Source: JAAXVQ01 sp964604705 (GTDB lineage Bacteria > Oederibacteriota > JAAXVQ01). From it: DNA of 64,000 bases. Every line of letters starts with the position of its first letter. Within the stretch, counting starts at the first letter, position 1. A program made the position numbers and the translations under genes. Positions 48,201 to 60,200 of this stretch are shown here, piece by piece. The stretch is taken from the NCBI GenBank assembly GCA_964604705.1, contig CAZSAP010000006.1:191910-255909 (forward strand), in the 5' to 3' direction. The notes beneath the pieces are model-generated. The model ran no database searches. It was not told the origin of the DNA and saw nothing but the letters and a program-made list of their open reading frames with translations.

Positions 48201-51200
48201 CGCGCGCCGGATATCCACACTGTTTTCCACCGCTAAAACCATGCTTCCGGAAAGCGAAGGCAAGGTTACAGGTTGGGTAATATCGCTGACTTTTTCCGTA
48301 CCGGTGAGTACCAACGATGCGGTCAAATAATCAAACCGTGCAGCCGCTTGTTGGGTGTACAACGACGCCCACTGACCGCGTAAATGTGCCACGAGCATAA
48401 CATCGCCCATGCCGAGTTGATAATCCGACTCCGCCTTGGCCAATTTTTCCCCGGTGGCCTTCATCTGGCCTTCGATCAGCCGCATCCGCTCCAAGGCATG
48501 TGTCATTTGGATCTGCGCTTGCCAGGTCGCATACACACGTACACGCTTAGCCTCTTCATAATCCACTCGCGCCAACTGCGAATTCACAGCCAACAAACGT
48601 TCCTGTGATAGGGTTTTGCCAAAATCCGTATGCAACAAGCGCGCACGTAACTCGACATACGCTGCCATGTCACCCAGGCCTGTGGAGTTTGAGAAAACCA
48701 TACCGCTGGCTGTCAGCGTGGGAATCCAAGAACGGTTGGATGCGATGAGTTGACGTTCAAACTCCGACATCTGCACATTGGCCTGAGCCAGGTCCACTTG
48801 ATTGGAGAGTGGCGCCATCTTGAAATAGCGCTGGAAAATATCATCCAACTCCTTTTGCGTTACCAATTCACTGCCCACATCCACTTTCGTGTTTACCGGA
48901 TTTCCAACCACAATGTTCATGGTACGCATCTTGTCCAAGGCATCGGCCTGGAGGGCCAACAACGCGGTGCGTTCCTTCTGTGCCCGGGTAAAGAGCTGTT
49001 GATGATATACGGTCAAGGCCTGCTTCTGATCGGCCGGTGCATCGTCAATGACCTTTTGATTCTCCACGATCAAAGACAAAGCATCGTCCAAGACGGTCTT
49101 TTGCTTGGCTACGAGGAAATTAGCCTGGCGCAGTTCGATGTACGCTTTGACAATTTCCTGGATCATGGAGGTTATGTCGTTTTGGTACTCCACCTGGCGC
49201 AGTTTGGTCTTGGCCCCCAGTTGTGAGAAATAAGGACCCCAGGTCGGATCAAAAATCTTCTGTGAAATGCGGAAACGCTCATCGGTGATAAGGAAGCCAT
49301 TTGAGATCTGCCCCCCAGTGACCCCGCCACCTTCACCAAAATAGGTTGAAACCAACGGAACCTTAACCGAGACCGTAGGTAGAAACGCCCCCAATTGAGC
49401 CTGGAACACGTCCGTGCTGGCGTACTCGATGCGTCCACGGTCCGCGGATAAATTCGGTGAATTGCTCAACCCCTTGTCGATCAATTGGGTGAGGTTGTTG
49501 CTGACGGTGATGGTGTCGCGGGGTGCATAGGTTCCGCGGTCGCGGTACACCATGTCGGGCGAGGTACTGCGGGCCATGGCCATGCTGCCGGTGGCGCATC
49601 CGCCCAGGAAGAAGAGTGCCATGGGGATGAACAAGAAGACCATACGTTTGGCCAAACGCAGCAAGGCATTGGAATTCAAAAAGCGTTCCCAACCGCTGAG
49701 TAGACTGGGATTCAGGCGGCGTCCAATTTCCTGTTGAACCAAGGAACGCAGTGCATCCCGAATGTTTTCAGGATATGACGCGACCAAATCCACCACTTCC
49801 GAAGCCAGTTGGTTGCGATCCAACGTTCCACGGCTTTCCAGGTTCAAGCGGTTGACCAACAATTTCGCAATGGTCTGCATACGCTGGCTGGCCAACAAAA
49901 GCGGATTGATCAAATCCGTTCCCAGCGTAGTTTGCCCTTCGGTGGTGGTCAAATCCAAACCGGCTTTGACATACCCGTCACGGAACAGAATAATCGAGGC
50001 ATCCGTGATCACCCCCTGCTCACGCAGCGCCGAAATCTGGGCTTCACTGCGTTCGGCTAAAAAGACAACGGACTGAGTTTTGTTTCTAAGTGAATTGGAG
50101 AGCGAACCCCAAGCGGCCGTCAACTGCTGTTCAATAATGACGGAAATGCCAGGCTGAGCCGCTTCAACGGCGTCGTCTATATATAATGAAGCAATCCGAC
50201 CATTGACATTGATGTTTTTGATCTGACCATTGGTGACCTGATCCGAAGTTGCGATCTGATAGGTCGTCTCAGGAACTTCAGTGGTTTCTGACGCAGGCGC
50301 ACCCACGGTGCGAGCCAAGTGTGCGATAAACGCAGGAATCGCAGCGATGCGCGCTCTCAATCCAGCGTTGTTCACCAGCAAGGCAATGGCGCCCCCCATG
50401 GCCAATCCGCCGGCGCCCAATCCAAGCAGTCCGCCGGAGGCCATAAACAAACCAATCAAGCCAGTGACCAACAACGCCGTTGCGCCCAAATTGATCAAAA
50501 GACCCGCTTGAGCAACCGCCGTTTCACGCACGGTCTCGGCCATTTTTTTCAGGGGCGCAGCCACGGACAACTGCGGTAAACGTCCTGCTAAAGGCACATA
50601 GGCCGAGCGCAAAGAATTGTCGCTTAATTGTTGATAGCTTTGTACCCGGGCCTTGGCCTGAAGATTGTCATTGATGACACGCAAGGCGCGGCCAATGGCA
50701 TCACGATTTTTTCGAGCCACTTTTTCATCGGCAGTCACGACCAAAATCACACGTGCGTTCTTGTTCAAGGTCTGGGCAGTCTGCTGGAGATACAGGAAAT
50801 CCGATTCATCCAGCTTCTCCGGATGATTCAGACGGAAAATAACCGCAGGTTGATTTTCCTTGCCGAAGCTGGCCTTCTCTATATTCAACGGCCGTCCCAA
50901 CCGGAACCCACCGTCGATCTGGCGCAACGTCCCAGCCAAAGCCTGCTGATAGAGCTCGGTATCGGCTACAGGCAAGGTTTCCTGAGCCAGTGTCCCGGTG
51001 GGCAAGGTGGCGGAAGCAACCACCGTTTCCATGGCCACTCCGCGTCCCAGCAACACATCGGCCTCGCGCAAAACCTCTTCAACCGTACGTTCGGGCATGG
51101 TTACTTCCACTTTAATCGGGTTCAATGCCGCGGTTAAGACCACCCGTGGAACGGCTTGTGCAAAATAATTTCGGGTAATCTGCGCGGCCCGCGTCTTGAA

Positions 51201-54200
51201 TTGATCCAAAGGCTCACGCCCTGCGTAGGCCAGGAACATACCGTCTTCTTTCGCGGATTCAATCGGCCGCAGGAAGTCAGGTCCCCACGATTGCTTGATT
51301 TGCGTTAAGAGACTCTTCTTTTGATCGTCCAAGGAAATGGCCGCACTGCTCACCAATCCGCGGTGCAAGGCTCCAATATATTGGGCCAAGACATCGGCGA
51401 TCTCCTGACGCGCGGTGTTACCCTTCTTGGTTAAGAGTGCATCGGCGATGCGCAACTGGAGCGCGTTGGCCAATTCCACGGACAACACGACCCCGCGTTC
51501 CTGGAGCGCCAGCATGAGGTTCAAGAAACCGGCTTCCACCACATCTCGGTTAGTCAGGGAGTTCACCGACTTCTGCAATTGCGCGGTTAAGCTTTCGCGG
51601 AGTCGATAGCCATCTTGCTTGGTGTTGGTCAAGGCATCGTGCACCAAGGTGGTCATGCGGTTGGCCAATTCCTGTGGGAACTGTTTGCTGATCTCGGCTT
51701 GCATGGCTTCTTCATCCCACAATGAGACATCGCGATAGTGCCCGAACTGAGCCACCAAATCCGCAGCCGCCTGCTTAAGCGACGATTGAATCTGGGTTCG
51801 ATTGATTTGATTGACAACCAACGTGCCCACATCCTGGCGGATGGCGTTATCCACATAGGCCCGGAATGCAGACTCGTTCATGTTGGAGATTGTCTGCTCC
51901 AGCACACGACGCTGTATGTCGGCCGTGTTCACGGGTGTGAAATAGCGGTCATGATACGAACGTTGCTCCGCCTGCTCACGTGCGTTGCGCACATGCGCTT
52001 CGGAAATGTATTTCAACACATACTGCATGAGCTTCGTGCCCATGATGTTGCCCACGGCCCGATTCATAAAGAACTTCGCAGAACTTGTGTCCGCGTAACG
52101 CTGCATGACCGCATCATCGGCCATACTGTAAATCTTTACCGCGTACCCGACCAAGCCTTGGCGACCCACACGGCCGAACAACTGTTCGTTGGCATCCGAA
52201 CTGGTCGGAACCTCGGCCTCAACGGCCAACATGTCCTCACCCAGAACATTAAACCCACGAGTACCACGCGGATTGGTGATGGTCACCACAAACGGCAAAC
52301 TGGCAATCTGCTTAATGGCCGCCAACTGTTCCTTGGTGGTTTTGGAAGAAATCACCGCGACCGTCAACGTCCGGGTCTGGCTCTGGAATTTTTCCAAGAT
52401 CTGTTTTTCAGCAGCCTGACGTGCCGTGGCATCCGCGATGGACTTGACGCCATCCAAGGCTGTGCGCAATTCCGCGGCGCGAGCCTTGGCTTCCTGGACC
52501 AACTGCTGCATGCGATACGGCGAAGTCTCGGCATCCATGATTCGAACCTGCGCAGTGCCGGTACGATCAAACGTTTGTTTCAACATTTGCGTCAAGGCCT
52601 GCAGCTTGCCGGTGGTGTACGTTCCAATCAAAATGCCACCCAACACCTTGTGCTCTTGGATGGTGTTCTGAAGCGCATCGGCCTGGGCCGCCGGCTCCAT
52701 ATAATACTGATCCTGATAGCGATCGCGCACCAATGAAGCACCCTGATCCGAGGGCAGGTGCAAGCGGGCTAAACCCAACCGCTCCATAAGTTCTTGCTGT
52801 TCCTCACTGTTTCCGGTCGTAGCCGACATAAGGTTGCGCCACGGATAGCGCCGGGCAAACTGAGCCGGCAACAACTGGCTCTGATAATCCCCAATGTTGG
52901 TGAATTCCATGCCGCCGCGAACCAGCGAATTGGTCTCAACCAAGAATTCCTTGGCTTGCAATGCCTGATGAATGCCACCGGAAACTTCCTGACCCGGCAT
53001 GTCTTGCCCGGTTTCGCGATTGATCAACGTCACCTGACCCTGAGTCACGCGATATTCGCTAACCCCAGGCTTGGCTTCCGCGGCCTTGGCCACATCGTCG
53101 CGCCGTTCGTAGAAGAACTGCGCATCCAAGGCTGCTTGTAAATACGATTGCAACATAGGGAATTCCGTCAAATTGGTGCTTTCGGGCAACCCTAAATATC
53201 CCTGCGATATCATCTTTAAACCGTCTTTGGTCAAGATGGCACGTTGTTCACCTGCTTGGTACGTCACTTCCACCAAGGGGGTCTCCGAACCCTTCTGCGC
53301 TTCAACCACCCGACTTACCAACCCGGCAAACAATAAACGCAGGGCAGCTGGATTCTTAGATGCAATGGTCTCGAAGGCTTCGCTGTTGGGCAACGCACTA
53401 CGTCCAACTTCATTGAAACGGATGTTTTGCGTTCCCAGATCCACCTTGATCATACCTGGTTGCAGCCCCTTGACCACATTGCCCAACAACTCTTTCATTT
53501 CCGCATCCCGCAGCGTATGCTCCACGGTCTGATTGATCGAACGCGGAGTAGTGCCCTCTACGAAGTAAGTGACGTCGCCTTCATCGTCAATACGGTAGTA
53601 CGGTTCACGTGTGTTGAGCCCAATCTGATAATCAAAATTAAACGCGCTTTCGGTACCGTAGGTGATATCCGCTTGATACGCCTTGGTCAGGTCAAATTCC
53701 TTAACCATGCTCTGGGTCGTTGAGTTCCAAACCAACACAGCCGGACGCTGAGTCTCACGGTCAAAATACCCTGTCACGGCCACGCTTACTCCCAGCGGCG
53801 CCAACAAACGCGCCACTTCCTCGCCTTGCTCCATGGCCAAATCAATGTTCGGTGTGATCAAGTGCGAACCACGGTTCAGCAACGAGACGGCAAACAACGC
53901 CAAGGCCGCGGTCTCGGTCTTACCCTGGCCGGTGGCCAACTTAATGGCGTAGGCGGCCACATCCACCATGGAAACCTCGGGGGTGACCAGAAGACGGAAG
54001 AAGCGTGCGACCCGCTGCCAACCACGGGCTTGCTTCAATTCCGTAAACGCCAACGCAGCCATCAACTGATTGGGGTGAATGGTAAAACTCTCCAACAAAC
54101 GACGCTTCACCGGATCGCTCTCAGCGGCCGCGCGTGCACGTTTTTGTTGTTCGATGGCCACCACAGCAATGGCAATGGCTTCGGAGCGCTGTTCGCGGAA

Positions 54201-57200
54201 GCGCGCTTCTGCTTCCTTCTGGGTCATATCTTTAAACTGTGCGCGCAACGCATCGGTCTGAGTTTTCAACTCCGCCAAGCTTTTGCCCCGCAGACTGACG
54301 CGCATATCATCCACTTTGTCGGCTTCGGAGCGCAATTGACCCAGCGCCTTCATGTACGCGTTTTGCGCACGCCGCGGCGCAATCCACTGGCGATACGCCA
54401 ACCAACCGATGGCAATCCCGGCTGCGCCAATGTAAAACACCCACGACGCCAAACCAATCGTAACCGCGACCGACGTGGCAATAAACGCCACCTTGGCCAG
54501 GTTCACAATGCCGTACAACACACCCACCACACCCGCCACCACGCCGACGGGAACAATCAAGGGCAAGATGGCGCCCACCCAGGTGCGGGGACGTTGCTCC
54601 ACCGACATCTGAGCCTGCGCCCGTTGCTGCGATACAATGCTGATGACTTGATCAATCACCGCCACGGCCGTGCCCACCAAAACCAAAATCGAAAGGCCAA
54701 CGCCGCCCATGCCAATGGTCTGCGGAAGCAAAGCCATAGAAATGATCGCAGCCGCGCCACCCACCGGCAAGAATGTTAAAATTCGCGAGAGATAATTTCG
54801 CGTCTCGGCGCCGGGCGTTTTTCCAGGAATGTATTTTCCCGACTGGGCCAATTGTGCGGCAATGTCTTTCGGATTGACCATCAAGCGAGTGATGCCCAGA
54901 GCAAACACCAAGATGGTGCCGACCACAATCAAATTGTAGGTCAAAGAGACCGGTGCGATGGCAAAACCCAACCAAGGCAAGGTCACCATGGAAATCAAGG
55001 CAATCAACGACTGCGAGGCAAACAGCGCATTGGCTCCTGTGTAATCGGCCTTAAAGGGCAAGAAACGCTTCGGCGTCGTCTGCTTTTTTCCTTCCTTCAT
55101 ATCCCGGGTGGAACGCACGGGGATCTTGAAGTACTTGGTGCTCAACACCACCGACAGCGCGGTGATGGAAAGCGCGCCTACGATCCACGTCAGTGCTGGC
55201 ATCGCCACCAGACTTCCGGAAAGCGCCAAACCGGCTTGACTCAACAACGACGGAATCATCATCACGGCCATGAGGATGGACCCTTGCTTGCCGCCCAATC
55301 CGCGTTCCTGCAATTGCGAATTGAACCAGGTCATGGCCACGGCACCCAAGGTCAGGGTGATGATGCCTGTGAGCATCAGCGCCGTGGTCCCAAACAACAT
55401 CGGTGTCATCATGACCACAAACGCAGCCTGCACGGCGGCCAAACCTACGGAGATCCACTTGGTGTAACGTTCGAACTGCTTGCGTCCGTTCTCACCGGAC
55501 TTCTGAAGATTTTTCAACGAAGGATTGAAGAAACTAAGCGCCATCATAATCATGGACGCACCGTAATACGGCGCCAAGCCCAGACCAAATACCGAGAATT
55601 TCTCCAACATCCCGCCGGAGAAGAAGTTAAATACACCCATGGCCCCAGTCCCGCCCAAATTGGCTGCGGTCTGGAACAAGGTGGCATCCACCCCTGGAAT
55701 CGGAACCATACGCCCCAAGAAGTACAGACCAATGATTCCCGCGGTAATCAACACCCGCTTGATCAAATTGGTAGGTATACCTTGGGAGAAACGATTGAAA
55801 TACGTTCGCACATCTTGGCTTACGGATTTGATCTCCGAAACATCTTTAGCCGTAGCCGCCACCGAGGCGGTTCCGGCTGCGCGTTGCGCCCGATTGGCCA
55901 CGCCGAAAATTACCGGCAAGCCAACCAAAGCAACTCCGGCCACCACACCTACCAACGGCAAGAAAGCAAAACCCGTCAGCAAGGTTAGTAACGCGGGTAT
56001 GCCTACCACCAAGCCCAATGCCACCGAACCCAAGGACGCCAACACAGAAAGATCCGCAAACCCCGCTTGCGACGAGAGGCGCCGATTGACTTGTCCGAGT
56101 GCTTCGGTACGCGCTTGCTCGGCGTCCACTTTCACCTCGGCCTGCGTCGTCTCCACCGCCGGCAGAACCACACCCTTGGTTTCAGCACGTTCCGTAATTC
56201 CCTTCACCGGCGCTGTGCGTTCAACAATAACGGTTTCGCCTTGTTGAGTCACTTTCACGCTTTCCAGTCCGAACAACGCCACCAACCCTTGATCGGAAAC
56301 AGCTTCGGTATTGACCGAGTTAACAATCCGAATCAATCCCTGCCCGGCCGGAGTTTTCATGTCCGTGCCATCCACAAAACGCGCGGTCTCGGGATCGGCT
56401 TTCAGTTCTTTGGTTAAATCCTTCAACTTCGCGGACAATTCTTTTGGCATAACCAACACACGACCGTCTTTGACAGCCACAACATGCGCGTCCAAGCCTT
56501 TTACAATCACGGTGCGTCCAGCATCGGCATACACCACCGTGTCGCGCGTGTTGTCCAACTGAACGTTCCCCTGACCAATGGACTGATTGCCCTCGGCGTC
56601 CTTGCGCTGGGTCATGGAACCCCAATCCCCCTCGTCAAACCAGGGGAAGGTCCCGGCCACGGTCAACAATTCTTTTTGCAGTTTCTCCATGATGGCAAAA
56701 TCCACAGAAACCGCCGCTTCTTTCGGAATGCCGTTGTACGCCGCGACAATGCCGCGCTGGGCGGTTTCGCGTTCAGCCGGCGTGCTGGTGGCCGTGCGCA
56801 AAACGGTCAAATGCTTATTGATTTCCGCCATGGCCTGAGCAATGGCCGGCGCATGCTGGCCGAACATTTCCAGACCAAAATCACGCTGCATGACAAACAT
56901 GCCCGCGTTCCACACATAATCTCCGCTGGCAACCAATTGTTGCGCGGTTGTCAAATCCGGTTTTTCCTTGAAGCCCAAGCCCTGACGCACTTGCGTGGTG
57001 CCCTGACCCAGCTTGGTCTGTGTGCCGGTCTGGGTGTAGCCGTACTGTGTGGCCGGGAAGGTCGGTGTAATGCCAATGGTTGAAACAACGCGCTCGCGGT
57101 TTTGTGCACCCTTAACCGCTGACTCAATGGCAGCCTTGAACTTGTCAATGGCGGCAGAATAATCGGCGCGCTCATCGGCCAAATGCTCGGCAATGACATG

Positions 57201-60200
57201 ATCGGCCGGCAAGAAAACCGCCGTCGTGCCGGGTTCCATGGTCGTAAGATTCAAGGCAATGGCTGCCCCGGTGTCTTTCTTGCCCGGCTCGCCGATGATA
57301 TTGTTGATTGGGAAATCCGGGGCCGACTGCTTCACCTGATCCACAAACGTAGAACGGGTCGCAATCATAATATGGTCTTTAGGAATCCCCAACTGCATTA
57401 CACGCTCAATGGTCTTTTGGAGCATGGTCTTGCCGTCTTTGGAGAAGGACTGGAACTGTTTCGGGAAAGTGCCGTCGGACGCCGGCCAAACGCGTTCCCC
57501 GCCACCACCGGCGAGAATCACCACGCGCACCTTGCTCATATCCGGAGCTTTGACCATGTAGTAGACAGTCTTGCCGTCTGCGGTCTCTTTTTTATCAATT
57601 CCCTTCAAGGTGGTGGTGTCCGCTTCCAAGGAGGCAAGATAATCCAACACTTCCAAGGCATCGGCTTGCGAGAGCTGCATTTGGGTCATGACATCTTGCA
57701 CGGTCAAGGGTTGCCCCTCTTCCATAGTCGTATACGCCTGCATCTTTTCCTGAATCAAACGTGCCGCAGGGGAGACCGGTATGTTCAACGCCTTGGAATA
57801 GCCTTGGGTTCCCGCCAACGTATTCAATTGTTGTTGCAACGCTTGCATCGTGCGTTGCTGCGTCGTGTTCAATGTATCCGTACCAAACACCTCAAATTCT
57901 TCCCCAGGGGTGCGGTTTAAAACTTTAACCGAGACGATCGCCAACGTGTACTGGCCCTGATCGAGCTTACGCCGTATCTCGGTCGAGTACGCTTGAATCG
58001 GGCCAATCTCTACAATCCGGCCTTCATGATCCACCAAAATACTAACTGCCGCACGGCCTGAAGTAGCATTGCCGCCCATGGACTCCTTGACAAGACGGTC
58101 GCTAAAACGCCCGTCGCGGAGAATCTCCACATTCTTTTCTGCAATCGTCGCGATCTCGGTTTCGCTGGGTGCAAACCGCTGACTGTTGGTCAAACGGTAA
58201 AGCGCACGCTTGAACGTATGCCGCAGAGCCTCATCACGGTTAAAGGCCCAGGCCTGGACAATGCCCCAGACAAAATCCCAGACCATCTGCAGCCCCGCGC
58301 GAATGGGCAGTACAAACCCAAACAAAGAACCGGTAATGGGCAACATGTTCTGGTTGATAAACGACCAGACCAAGACTGGACCGAGTTTTAAGATATTGAA
58401 ATCAATAAATTTCTCTTTAAAGGTGGACTGCTTCTGTTGATCGGCCGCACTGGTTCCGGGGGCAGCAGGCTTCTTCCCGAAAAGGGTGGTCAAGATCCCG
58501 TATTGTAAGGAAATGCCCAAGCCCATGGCCATGGCACCGCCGACGCGCATGAGCTTGACAAACATGCCTCCCAAAAAGGCGAGCTTCTCGTTCATGCCAA
58601 AAAGTTGGAGGAAACCCGAATCTTTCAACCCACTCAGTGGCAGCATCCAATCCAAGGTGGAATACAACAAGGCGACTTGCAAGCCTACCGTTCCACCCAA
58701 GAGGGTCGAGAGCATGTTTTGTTTCCAATTAAACTTAGCCTTCCCAGCCAGTTTCTGACCCAAAGCATCTTGCAGACCGGTAAGCACTGCGCCGATGCCC
58801 GCGTTGATAAAATAACTTTGGTTGGCAGCCACAAAATTGGCCACCTGTTTGAGCAGTTGCATCTGTCCATCCACACCCAGCGTAAAAAACGCCAACGTGC
58901 CCAACCCTGCTGCCAAACCGCCGAACACAATGCCGCGCACCCAACGACGTGATCCTTCAACGCGAGCCTGACGCTCATCCCAAGCCTTTTGGAAAGCCCC
59001 GTTGGTAAAGGTAAACTGCTTCAACCGGCCAACGGCATACTGAGCCGCTGATACAATCGCAGCCGCAATCCGAATGCCTAAACGTGTAGCAAAGAAAACA
59101 CCAAAACGCGCCCAAAAACCCAAGCCTGTGGGCGGTGCGCGGAAAGTCTGACCCTTGGCCAACTTGCCCACCACGGCATCGGTCGCGTCCATACCCAACA
59201 CTCGACGAAATTCACCGTAGTACTGCTTGCCGATCTCTGTAGGTACCAACGTCTTCCCGGCCGCCAGATTTTTCTGTGCCTGCGCCAAGCGTTCCTTGGG
59301 GTTACGTACCAAATCCGTCAAAACCTTGGCACATGCAATGGCGTCAGGAACCAACACTTTCGTAGCCGCATTCGGATCCCGCTTGGTGGGAACGCCGTTG
59401 ACCACAATGCCTTCTTCTTGCAGATCGCGCATGTCGTCGTAACGCGGATCTTGCAAGGAAGCCACGACCGGAGTCCCGCCCAAGCCCACACCTTCATGCG
59501 CCGGTCCCGATGTCCCCGTGGTGGATCGATACAACAGCAACGAAACATCGTAGGCTTCATTGACCACATCAAAATCCTTACCCAAAAATCCGGCTCGGTA
59601 GACAATGTTCACCCCTGCCGCTTTGGCCTTGGCAGCAATCCAAGCTCGATACGCTTCAGGATCTTTTAAATTCAGCCCTTCCTTCTCAGCTTGATCAACT
59701 TCAGGATTAGAAATAACCAGCACACCGGCACTTGGATTCGCCCGATAATATTTTTCCTTTTCTTCCGTATATCCCAGCGCATTCGGATTATCCCCACCGC
59801 CCAACAACCCAATGACTTTCCCCTTCATATCTGGATTGGTATCGAACATCTCTTGCAAAGCAGCAACTTGGTCTTCCACCAACTTGTAATCGCCCCACTT
59901 GCCGACCGAGCCGATAAAAACCGTTTTTTGTCCCTCAAAAGTTAAATTGCCATACCGTTCCATTTTAATGGGTTCGCGTTTGAAATATCCATGATGCATG
60001 CGGCGTGCATTAATGCCATAGATATCGCGATAGGCATCGATATAACGATCGAGCATTAAATACACTTGATCCACCATTTGCAAACTGCGTTCGATAATTT
60101 CCGACCCCGTTACGACCGCAATTTTTCCAATCAAAGCCTTAATCCCGAATCCCGGCTTTACTTTCTGTCCGGCTTCCAAATCCATGGTATGCACGGTATG

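Noticed and set aside
53826..56247. Several 200-380-codon plus-strand frames opposite the SecY/SecA region
   Set aside because: Their translations are rich in His, Gln and Arg without any family motif, while the minus strand encodes clearly conserved SecY and SecA segments.
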